Shown here: piece after piece, positions 52,456 to 60,779 of the stretch
How the letters are laid out: each line of letters starts with the position of its first letter
Position numbering within the stretch: the stretch's first letter is position 1
From: JAKPUX01 sp964436305
Lineage (GTDB): Bacteria; Zhuqueibacterota; Zhuqueibacteria; Residuimicrobiales; Residuimicrobiaceae
Direction of reading: 5' to 3'
DNA length: 64,000 nucleotides
NCBI GenBank assembly: GCA_964436305.1
Contig: CAYTCI010000004.1
Coordinates: 27,381 to 91,380 of the forward strand
The notes under the pieces: generated by a model
Seen by the model: the letters and a program-made list of their open reading frames with translations, nothing else
Told to the model about the DNA's origin: nothing
The model's database searches: none
Made by a program: the position numbers and the translations under genes

Positions 52456-54699
52456 TTACTGCGGCGTCAGCGCGGGGAGGCCGAGCGCCTTGAGAAAGGC
52501 CTCGTTCAGGGCGATCCCGAGCTTTTGCGCCGTCCGGGCCTCCTCGCGGGCCTGATCGATCCGCCCAAGAAAATAGAGATTGACGGCGAGAGCCTGATGC
52601 GCCTGGCCATGCTCCGGCGCGGCGGCGACCGCGGCCTGCAGCCACTGCACCGCCTCCTCATGGGATTTCAGCTCACCCAACAGCGTGCCCTTGCCGTACA
52701 GGGTGGTGACATTGGCCTGGTCGCCGGCCAGCACCCGATCGAAACAGCGGGCGGCATCCTCGTACAGTCGTTTTTTCAGCAGGATCATCCCCTGGCTGGC
52801 GAGGTACTCCAACTCCCCGGGATCGCTGATGGCGGCGAGACGGTACTCCTCCATCGCCCGATCGAGGAATCCGGCCGCCTCATAGCCTTGTCCGAGTACG
52901 AGATGGCTGCGGGCGATCTCCTGATCTGCTTTATGCGTCTCGCCGAGGGTGCGGTAGATGCCGGCGAGGAGATAGCGGCTTTCGTCCTGTTTGGGATCGA
53001 GTTCGATGGCCCTGGCCAGTTCGCTGCGGGCCTCGGCCAGCCGGCCCTGATGATAGAGAAAGCCGCCGAAGGCGAGATGCAGGGCGGCTTCGCCGGGATA
53101 GAGTTTGCTGCCGGCGCGCAGGGTGGCTTCGGCCTCCCTGATCTGGCCTTTGCGCTCCTGAACCTGGGCGAGCAGACCGTAGCTGCCGCGCAGCCGCGGC
53201 TGCAGGCGCAGGGCCTGCTGCAGCAGGCTCGCCGCCGCATCGAGCGAGTCCGCGCGCAGCGCCGCGCGGGCGCGGTTGAGCCGGCCCTGGGCCAGCAGCT
53301 TGCGCGCCTCCTCATTCTTCTTCTCCGCGATCAGCACCACCGCCAGGTTTTCGGCCGGCTCCCAGAGCTCGGGCTGCAACTCCACCGCCCGGGCAAAAGC
53401 CTTGCCGGCCTCGGGATAGCGGCCGGCCTGCAGCCAGGATTTGCCGAGATTGTTGTAGACCATGGCATGGTCGGTGAGCAACTGGCGGCGATCCTTGCAG
53501 GCGGCGAGCAGGTCAAAATAGCCCTTGTCAATGATCTGGGTGGCGCGGCCGTAACGGCGCTGCAGGTACTCATCATAGTTGGCGACCGCTTTTTCATAGG
53601 CCGCCCGCGCGCCGGCCGGATCGTCGGTCGCCATCAGATTGCCCAGGGTATTGTAGCCCGCTGAGAGGGTCGAGTCCAGGGCCACCGCCTTTTCGATCGC
53701 CGCTACAGCGGCCTCTTTCTGGCCGAGGCGTTCGAGAACAGTTCCCCGCTGCAGGTAAAAATTGGCGATCGCCGGACGCAGCCGGATGGCCCGGTCAATC
53801 GAGGTCAGGGCCACTTGCAGAGAGTCGAGCCGCTCCTGAACAATGGAGAGATTATAATGGATGGCCGGGGCGCTCGAATCGGCGGCCAGCGCCCGGTGAA
53901 AATCGGCACCGGCCTCCTCGAGCCGGTCCTGATAGAGAAAGACCAGGCCGTGGTTGTTGGCAGCCGAGGACATTTGCGGATTGTACTCCAGCGCCTTGCG
54001 GTAGTTGAACTGGGCCTCCTCGAGCAGGCACTTGCGCGCCAGCACATTGCCGAGATTGAACCAGGCCGGCGAGTAGGTGGAATCCTGGGCGAGCACCCGC
54101 TGATAACAGGTCAGGGCCTGGTCGAGCCGGCCACTGCGAAAATAGAGAACACCCAGATTGTTCCAGACCTCCTTGAGTGACGAGTCGGCCTCCAGGGCTT
54201 TGCGGTTGGCCGCGATGGCTGCATCGAAGTGCTCGTTCTTGTCATAGATCTCGGCCTGGAGGAGGTAGCCGGCGGTGGAGGCGGGCTCCAGTTCGATGAC
54301 GCGCTCCGCAGCAGCGAGGGCATAATTCATCTGCCCCATCTCGCTGTAGGTCTTGGAGAGGTTGCTGATCGCGCGGGTATAATCGGGCCGCAGGCGGATG
54401 GCTGCCTGATAATAGGCCAGCGCCGAGTCCAGCTGGTGCAGATGGTAAAAGGCCACCCCGAGATCATTCTGCGCCACGGGATCGTAAGGGGTCAGCGCGA
54501 TGGCCTGGCGAAAAAGAGGCACCGCCTCCTGATACTGGCCGGCTGTGATCGCGTCCGTCCCCTTTTTGATATAATAGGAGGCTGAATTATGGAGAAAGGC
54601 CTCCACCTCCTGCTCCTTTTTGCGCCCGCCGGAGCAGGCGCAGCATGCCAGGAGAAAAAGGCCAGCCATCAACGCGATCGTTATGCGAATGGGACGCAT
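52456..54699 (-). CDS. TPR-repeat lipoprotein
   Basis: A 747-residue protein with signal MRPIRITIALMAGLFLLACC and a lipobox in ACCAC. The whole mature part is tetratricopeptide repeats (at least a dozen; e.g. AYYQAAIRLRPDYTRAISNL, ALTCYQRVLAQDSTYSPAWF). TPR lipoproteins are scaffolds for envelope or secretion machines. The start ATG 54699 has GGAGG at spacing 6. It lies 63 bases after the UbiA-like gene and 22 bases before the DUF4838-like one, so cotranscription is likely. Confidence 0.88.
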   Translation of the reverse strand: MRPIRITIALMAGLFLLACCACSGGRKKEQEVEAFLHNSASYYIKKGTDAITAGQYQEAVPLFRQAIALTPYDPVAQNDLGVAFYHLHQLDSALAYYQAAIRLRPDYTRAISNLSKTYSEMGQMNYALAAAERVIELEPASTAGYLLQAEIYDKNEHFDAAIAANRKALEADSSLKEVWNNLGVLYFRSGRLDQALTCYQRVLAQDSTYSPAWFNLGNVLARKCLLEEAQFNYRKALEYNPQMSSAANNHGLVFLYQDRLEEAGADFHRALAADSSAPAIHYNLSIVQERLDSLQVALTSIDRAIRLRPAIANFYLQRGTVLERLGQKEAAVAAIEKAVALDSTLSAGYNTLGNLMATDDPAGARAAYEKAVANYDEYLQRRYGRATQIIDKGYFDLLAACKDRRQLLTDHAMVYNNLGKSWLQAGRYPEAGKAFARAVELQPELWEPAENLAVVLIAEKKNEEARKLLAQGRLNRARAALRADSLDAAASLLQQALRLQPRLRGSYGLLAQVQERKGQIREAEATLRAGSKLYPGEAALHLAFGGFLYHQGRLAEARSELARAIELDPKQDESRYLLAGIYRTLGETHKADQEIARSHLVLGQGYEAAGFLDRAMEEYRLAAISDPGELEYLASQGMILLKKRLYEDAARCFDRVLAGDQANVTTLYGKGTLLGELKSHEEAVQWLQAAVAAAPEHGQAHQALAVNLYFLGRIDQAREEARTAQKLGIALNEAFLKALGLPALTPQ

Positions 54700-54762
54700 A
54701 GAAAGGCCTCCTGCGAGGAATGAACCGTACTGTGGGTGTCGAAACGAGCAAGGAGAACGGCA

Positions 54763-55632
54763 CTACAGATAGAGGATAAAAGCCACCGTTCCGATGTAGG
54801 AGAGGATACAGATCAGAATCGGCCGGTCGTGCAGCAGCACCACCTCCGGGGTTTCCCCGATGTTGAGGTGCAACACCAGATAAAGATAGCGAAACAAGCC
54901 GTAAATGACAAAGGGCAGCGTAAAGGCCAGATTGCGGGTGCCGAACTTTTCGACGGTGCCGGCATCCAGGGTATAGAGGGCATAGGCCATCAGACAGGCC
55001 GCGGTGACAATATTGATCATCTGGTCGAGCAGCTCGAGGGAATAGAGTCCCAGGGTTGAACGCACCTGGGCGGCCTGCGCTCCGAGGGTCTTGACCTCAC
55101 TGCGCCGTTTGGTGAGCGCGAGAAAAAGCGATAAAAAGATCGTACAGATGATCAGCCAGGAGGAGACCGTCTCCCGGGCGGCAATGGTGCCACCGATGGC
55201 ACGCAGAACGAAACCCGAGGCGATCAGCAGCACATCGAGGATGATCATCCGCTTCAGCAGCAGCGAATAGGAATAGGTGAAGATCAGGTAGGCGGCCAGA
55301 ATCAGAAAAAAAGCGCGGTTCAGCGCCCAGGCGCCAGCCAGGCTGCCCATGCAAAGCAACAGGGCCAGCAGGATGGCGGCCCCCGGCGCGAGCCGGCCCG
55401 CGGCGATGGGCCGCAGCCGCTTGCGCGGATGCAGGGCATCCTTCTTGCGGTCGATGACATCGTTGACCAGGTAGCCGCTGCTGGAGACGAGGCAGAAGAG
55501 GAGGAAGGCGGTGAGGGTATCGAGGATCTTGCCGGGGACGAGAAAATCCTCGGCGAAAAAGAGACCGGCAAAAACGATGACATTCTTCAGCCACTGCCTC
55601 GGCCGTAACGAAATCCAGATGCTCTGCAGCAT
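54763..55632 (-). CDS. UbiA-family prenyltransferase, decaprenyl-phosphate phosphoribosyltransferase-like
   Basis: A 289-residue integral membrane enzyme with about nine helices. The N-terminus LRPRQWLKNVIVFAGLFFAE and the Asp-rich motif NDVIDRKKDALHP are the diagnostic combination of the DPPR synthase branch of UbiA; the second motif region is DVLLIASGFVLRAIGG. That branch adds PRPP-derived ribose phosphate to a lipid carrier in arabinan or related glycan synthesis. No arabinosyltransferase is next to it; other acceptors are possible. It follows the giant secreted protein gene by 109 bases. Confidence 0.85.
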   Translation of the reverse strand: MLQSIWISLRPRQWLKNVIVFAGLFFAEDFLVPGKILDTLTAFLLFCLVSSSGYLVNDVIDRKKDALHPRKRLRPIAAGRLAPGAAILLALLLCMGSLAGAWALNRAFFLILAAYLIFTYSYSLLLKRMIILDVLLIASGFVLRAIGGTIAARETVSSWLIICTIFLSLFLALTKRRSEVKTLGAQAAQVRSTLGLYSLELLDQMINIVTAACLMAYALYTLDAGTVEKFGTRNLAFTLPFVIYGLFRYLYLVLHLNIGETPEVVLLHDRPILICILSYIGTVAFILYL

Positions 55633-55687
55633 GGCGCCTCGATCCCTTCCCTATGCCCGGTCCGCTCCGCTATCCAGATACAGAACA

Positions 55688-55717
55688 CCGCCCCGCTGCT
55701 CTCTGGCAGCGGGGCGG
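55688..55717. repeat. GC-rich hairpin between the giant secreted protein and the UbiA gene
   Basis: CCGCCCCGCTGC (55688-55699) / GCAGCGGGGCGG (55706-55717), six-base loop. No T-run follows on either strand, so it is more likely an mRNA stability or processing element than a terminator. Confidence 0.5.
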
Positions 55718-55741
55718 GTAACCCTAAGTAAAATACCATTT

Positions 55742-58700
55742 TTATTTCAACAATAAAAGCTTTTTTATATCGTGGAAGGATTCGCTCTCCATGCGGACAT
55801 AATAGACGCCGGAGGGTGCCGGCTGGCCGTAGGCGTCGCGGCCGTCCCAGACGACCTCATGCCGGCCGCTGCCGGCGAGACCGTCAAAGAGCGACCGTAC
55901 GAGCTGTCCCGAGGCGTTGTAGAGATGGATCGCCACCCGGGCGGGACGCCCGGCCTGGAAGGGGATGGTGGTGGTGGGATTGAAGGGATTGGGATAATTC
56001 TGCTCCAACGCGAAATCATCGGGATGCACACCCCGATCCGCGACGCCGGTCTGGATGTCGAGCGTCCAGGAGAGGGTCGTACTCGCCGTGAGGGTATAGA
56101 TGCGTACCGACATCCGGCAATGGGCCGGGAAGGTGGGGTTGGCGGTGACCTTGAGTGTCGGTTTGTTGCCGACCGGCAGGCCGTTGAAATCCCACTGATA
56201 GCGCAAGGAATCGCCGTCGGGATCGAAGGCGGTGACCTCGAAGCTGTAAGCCTTATAGAGATCCATCTCGACCAGGGTATCGGCCGGGGAATAGGCCAGG
56301 AGCTGCAGCGGTCGGCGGACATCGGTCACCCGGATGCGGCAGGAAACAGAGGCGGTAGCGCCGAAGGTATCCCGGCCGGTGAAAGTGACCTTGTAGAGGC
56401 CCGACTCGCTGTAGCCGGGATTCCAGTAAAAGATGCCGGAGAGCGAGTCGAAGGTCGCGCGGGCGGGCATCCCCGATGCCGTCAGGTGGATCAGATCCTT
56501 CTCGGGATCCTCCGCCTTCACCCAGAAGGTGAGGATAGCGCCTTCTGCGATCGTGGTGTCGGCCGTGCAGCTCAGTATGGGCGCCTGGTTGGCCGCAAGC
56601 GCGGCAGTGAACTGGGTCTGCAGCGTCGGGGTATCGGGCAGCCAGGCCCTGAGGGTCTGGGCGCCGGCGGAACCGAGGGTCCAGAGAACGGAGGCCATGC
56701 CGTCGATGCCGGTATACTGGACGGTGGCCGGCTGGAGGTTCCCTCCACCCGCCGCAATGGCGAACTGCACCGCGACGCCGGCGGCCGGCTTTTTGAGCTC
56801 GTCCAGCACCCGCAGCGTCAGCGGCAGCGGCAGGGTAGCGCCGGCGCGGGTGGACTGGTTGTCACCAGAGACGATCTCGAGGGATGCGACCCGCGGCACC
56901 CGGGTGGTGGCCTGAAAAGTGACGCTCTTGTCGAGTCCCGAGACCTGGGCGGTGATGTAATAGTCGCCGATCGCCGCCCCCGGCTGGGCGATCACCGCGG
57001 CCTTGCCATCGCTGCCGGTCAGGGCATAGGCCCCGTTGGGGAAGCTCCCCATACCGGTCACGAAGGAAAAGGCGACGGTCACATTGGCCAGGGGCAGATC
57101 CTCCTGGTCCTTGACCTGGACGATCAGCGGCAGCGGCAGGTTGGTCGAAGGCAAGCCCACCTGGGCATCCCCACTGACCTTGACCAGTGCGGAAGGCAGG
57201 ACGGCGACGGCCTGGGCCGTGAAGGAAAGCGCAGGCAAGGTGCCGCTGCGCAGGATGATCGTATGCAGGCCACTTTGGCTGCTCAGCGCCGGCTGGATGC
57301 GCGCGTAGCCCTGGCTGTCGGTCGTCTGTGAAGCGAGATCGGTCCGGGTGCCGTCCGGTTTTTGCAGCACCACGCTCACCACGGCGCCAGGCACCGGGTT
57401 CTCGAAGGAGTCAGCGATGGCGACGACCAGGGGCGCGGCGAGGGCGCGGCCGGTGTAAGCGGTCTGATTGTCGCCGGAGACCTTGGTCAACGCAGCCCCC
57501 GGGCCGGCGACAAAGCTCACCCGGGCCGAATCGCTGCCGACCATGCGGCCTTCAGCCAGCGCCCAGATCTTTTTGACCTCGGCACGCGTCGAGAGCAGGT
57601 ATCCGGTGGCCTGTCCGAGGGCGTTGGTCGCCGCCGGCTGGTGGAGGGTGTTGTTCGAGCCGGTCGCGAAGAGGCTCACCAGCGTGCCCGCAATCGGCGC
57701 GCCGCTGGCGTCGCGCAGCTGCACCGTGACCGTGCTCTGGCTGCGGTTGTTGGCAACGACCGGGAAGGTCGCGGAGAGGGTGCTGCGCGCGGGATCGAAG
57801 GGCAGCGCCGTCACGGTCGCAGCGAAGAGCAGCGGCGAGTTGACCAGCGCCGTGCCGCCGTTGCTGGCCGTGACCTGGACCGTCACCGCACCGGCACTTG
57901 TTCCCGCCTTGAGGGTCGCCTGGGCGCGGCCGTCAGCGCCGCTGGCCATTGTAGCGCTGGCGGCGCCGTTGACCAGCGCACTGCCCCGGGTGACCTGGAA
58001 TAAAAGCGCCTGCCCCGAGACGGGATTACCAAAGGTATCACTCACGCTCACTTGCAGCGGCGCGGTGAAGGCCTCGTTGACCATCGCGTTCTGGGCGTCA
58101 CCGGAAATCCTGGTCATCTGCCAGGAGGCGCCTGCCAGGGCCGAGGCCGTTACCGTGACCGGGGAATTCTGCAGGGTGCCGGCCGCCGCGCGCAGGCTCT
58201 GGTTGGCTTGACCCGCCTGCCGGCCCAGACGCCACTGACATTTGGCGATGCCCTGGCCATTGGTCAGCACCCGCACTGTGGTGGCGCCGTTGACCTGACC
58301 GCCGCCGGCGGCTACCGTAAAATCGACCGGATAATTGCGCACCGGCTGCTGCAGGGTATCGATGACCCTGGTGGCGAGCGAATCGGCCAGGGGCTTGCCC
58401 GCCACCCCGCTGTACGAGAGGGCGCTGAGCCACTGCATAGCACTGGCCAGGCCATAGGTCGAGGCATCGAAGTAGATGACCTGACCGGAGAGACCGGGCA
58501 GATAGGCCATGACCTGTTGTGTGCTCCCGGCCTGGGCGCCGAGCCGCCAGGTGACCTGAACGAGACCGTTGGCATCGCTGAGAACGATGGCCGAATCGGC
58601 GGTATTGATCTTGCCGCCGCCGGCGGTCACCTTGAAGACGACACGATACTGCGCGGCCGCGCCACCCGTGAGCAAATTGACCCTGGCCACCAGCGGCTGC

Positions 58701-60754
58701 GCCAGCTCCGCGCCGGCCTCAGCCGCCTGCCCCGATCCCGAGATGCGCGTGATCTGCGCCTGGATGGGTGTGGCGTTGGTGAGGCTGAAGAGCGCCGTAC
58801 CGGCCATGTCCGGCGAGGCGGCCTGCACCTGCTGCTGGCTGACGGTGGTCCCGAGGGTATAGGTTGTCGTGGCGAGGCCATCCGAACCGGTGTAACTGAC
58901 CGGCGCGCCCAGGGTACCACTGCCGGCGAGGACGCTCCAGTTGACGGTTGCGCCACGCACCGGCTTGCCCCAGGCATCGGTGACCTTGACCTGCAGTGGA
59001 TTGGCGAGGGGCTGGCCGCTATTGCCGCTCTGCTGGTCGCCGCTGTTGACGGCGATCTGCTGCGGACGGGTGAAGATGATCTTGCGGTCGGCAGCGACAC
59101 CAGCCATCTTGAGCTCGGTGCCATCGAGGAAGCGCACCTTGACATCGACCGTGGTGCGCGCGCCAAGGCCGAAATGCTGGACCGGGTCGTCCTGACAGAG
59201 ATAACCATAGGTATTCTGCACCTGACGATAGCCGACCAGTTGGGTCATGTCATTCATGGAGCCGGCAGCGAAGACCCAGATCCTGGTGCCGAAACCGCCG
59301 GCGTCCCCCTTGGGTCCCCTGCCGGTGACCTTGAGCCAGTGGTTGCCGGACCTGGTGTTGTTGCGATAGAGCCGGTTGGAGTATTTGGCCACGCCGTCCT
59401 TGTTGGCGTCGACATAATAGATATCGAGATCGCCGTCGCCATCGATGTCGGCGAGCGCGCCGCCGCGGGGGTCGTAGGCCGAGGTCTCGACGCCGGCCGA
59501 TGCCTGGAGGACAAAATTGCCGGCGCCATTATTAAGATAGATCGCCGAAGTACCGTAGGAACGGGAGTCGAAAAGGTCCAGATAACCGTCGTTATTAAAA
59601 TCACCAAAGATACTGGAAAATCCCCACTGGTCGATCTTGATGGTGCTGCTGATGTCGGTGAAATAGCCGTTGCCGTCATTTTTGTAGATCTTGAGCTTGC
59701 GGACGCCGATATCCTTGGGTGGTATAAACAGGTCAAGGTCACCGTCGTTGTCGAAATCTGCAAAGGTGGCGCCGTTGATGTCGTTGGTGGCATCGTAGAG
59801 GCCGCGTTTCGTGGTCTCGTCGACGAAATGGCCGGTGCCATCGTTGATCATGAGCTGGTTCGGACAGGGGGTCGCCCCCGGGCCGAATTTGTCGTTACCG
59901 CTCTCATCCTTGCCCAAATAGGCATAGTTGCGATGGCAGATAAAGACATCCATCCAGCCATCGTTGTTGACGTCCACGGCCGTGACCCCCTGGGTGCCCT
60001 CATTGCTGGGATTTTTGGGGAGGGTCAGGCCACGGGTGTCGTCCTTGGTGAAGGTGCCATTGCCGTTGTTGTAGTAGAACTCGTTGGGCTGCGCCGGCGT
60101 GGTCCAGGGTACCTCCTTGGAATTCTCCACAGGGCCCCAGTTGACGCCGAGCAGATCGATATAGCCATTGTTGTCGGCATCGAAAGCGACGACGCCGCGG
60201 GTACCGTACCCGATCGGACCATAGGTATCGATGGGGACCAGGATGGCCTTGAGACCCACGGAATCAGAGACATCGGTGAAAAAACCCCCGGTATTGCGAT
60301 AGAGGCGGTTGCGATCGTCGGTGGTGGCGTTGTAGATATCAAAATCGCCATCGTTGTCATAATCAAAAAAGGAGATGCCGTGCGTTCCGGTCATGCCGTA
60401 GCTGTCGGAGCAGCCGCGTTTGCCGTCCTCCTCCGAATAGGCGGCGCCACCGGGCTGGCCGATGTAAAGGGTTTCCGGGATCTGGCCGTTGGCCTTGCGC
60501 TTGGCGCTCGAGATGTAGAGGTCGGGGATGGAGTCGCCGCTGACATCCGCGAAGGCCGCCCCGTGGCCATAGGCACTCACCCGGACGCCATCGACGGTGA
60601 TGCGCCAGCCCCAGGCCTTCATCGATTCGGTCACATCGCTAAAGCTCACCTGCTGCTGGGCCAGGGCGGCGCCCTGGGGCAGGAGAAACAAACCGATCCA
60701 CGCGAACACTCTTCCCACACCCCACCCCTGAAAAACCCTTTTCATCCCTGACAC
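55742..60754 (-). CDS. giant secreted FG-GAP / ASPIC-UnbV / Ig-repeat protein with sorting domain
   Basis: A 1670-residue protein. Signal peptide (WIGLFLLPQGAALAQ). Residues about 35-470: VCBS/FG-GAP repeats with Ca-binding loops such as DYDNDGDFD, DADNNGYID, DFDNDGDLD and DIDGDGDLD. ASPIC/UnbV domain about 475-570 (HWLKVTGRGPKGDAGGFG and DPVQHFGLG). Then eight Ig-like (bacterial Big_1/invasin) domains, several beginning SGDxQ. Two more Ig/cadherin-like units follow before the C-terminal sorting domain (EQNYPNPFNPTTTIPF, VVWDGRDAYGQPAPSGVYY). The start is GTG 60754, six bases after AGGAG; ATG 60745 and 60760 are alternatives. Expected to be surface-attached; probably adhesin-like. Begins 25 bases after the related gene's stop. 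Confidence 0.88.
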   Translation of the reverse strand: MSGMKRVFQGWGVGRVFAWIGLFLLPQGAALAQQQVSFSDVTESMKAWGWRITVDGVRVSAYGHGAAFADVSGDSIPDLYISSAKRKANGQIPETLYIGQPGGAAYSEEDGKRGCSDSYGMTGTHGISFFDYDNDGDFDIYNATTDDRNRLYRNTGGFFTDVSDSVGLKAILVPIDTYGPIGYGTRGVVAFDADNNGYIDLLGVNWGPVENSKEVPWTTPAQPNEFYYNNGNGTFTKDDTRGLTLPKNPSNEGTQGVTAVDVNNDGWMDVFICHRNYAYLGKDESGNDKFGPGATPCPNQLMINDGTGHFVDETTKRGLYDATNDINGATFADFDNDGDLDLFIPPKDIGVRKLKIYKNDGNGYFTDISSTIKIDQWGFSSIFGDFNNDGYLDLFDSRSYGTSAIYLNNGAGNFVLQASAGVETSAYDPRGGALADIDGDGDLDIYYVDANKDGVAKYSNRLYRNNTRSGNHWLKVTGRGPKGDAGGFGTRIWVFAAGSMNDMTQLVGYRQVQNTYGYLCQDDPVQHFGLGARTTVDVKVRFLDGTELKMAGVAADRKIIFTRPQQIAVNSGDQQSGNSGQPLANPLQVKVTDAWGKPVRGATVNWSVLAGSGTLGAPVSYTGSDGLATTTYTLGTTVSQQQVQAASPDMAGTALFSLTNATPIQAQITRISGSGQAAEAGAELAQPLVARVNLLTGGAAAQYRVVFKVTAGGGKINTADSAIVLSDANGLVQVTWRLGAQAGSTQQVMAYLPGLSGQVIYFDASTYGLASAMQWLSALSYSGVAGKPLADSLATRVIDTLQQPVRNYPVDFTVAAGGGQVNGATTVRVLTNGQGIAKCQWRLGRQAGQANQSLRAAAGTLQNSPVTVTASALAGASWQMTRISGDAQNAMVNEAFTAPLQVSVSDTFGNPVSGQALLFQVTRGSALVNGAASATMASGADGRAQATLKAGTSAGAVTVQVTASNGGTALVNSPLLFAATVTALPFDPARSTLSATFPVVANNRSQSTVTVQLRDASGAPIAGTLVSLFATGSNNTLHQPAATNALGQATGYLLSTRAEVKKIWALAEGRMVGSDSARVSFVAGPGAALTKVSGDNQTAYTGRALAAPLVVAIADSFENPVPGAVVSVVLQKPDGTRTDLASQTTDSQGYARIQPALSSQSGLHTIILRSGTLPALSFTAQAVAVLPSALVKVSGDAQVGLPSTNLPLPLIVQVKDQEDLPLANVTVAFSFVTGMGSFPNGAYALTGSDGKAAVIAQPGAAIGDYYITAQVSGLDKSVTFQATTRVPRVASLEIVSGDNQSTRAGATLPLPLTLRVLDELKKPAAGVAVQFAIAAGGGNLQPATVQYTGIDGMASVLWTLGSAGAQTLRAWLPDTPTLQTQFTAALAANQAPILSCTADTTIAEGAILTFWVKAEDPEKDLIHLTASGMPARATFDSLSGIFYWNPGYSESGLYKVTFTGRDTFGATASVSCRIRVTDVRRPLQLLAYSPADTLVEMDLYKAYSFEVTAFDPDGDSLRYQWDFNGLPVGNKPTLKVTANPTFPAHCRMSVRIYTLTASTTLSWTLDIQTGVADRGVHPDDFALEQNYPNPFNPTTTIPFQAGRPARVAIHLYNASGQLVRSLFDGLAGSGRHEVVWDGRDAYGQPAPSGVYYVRMESESFHDIKKLLLLK

Positions 60755-60779
60755 AGGCATCTCCTGATTGGTATACAGT

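Noticed and set aside
58052..60751. Long plus-strand open frame over the giant secreted protein gene
   Set aside because: It is antisense to a gene with clear FG-GAP, UnbV and Ig signatures, has a biased composition and no recognisable domain. High-GC third positions make such frames common.
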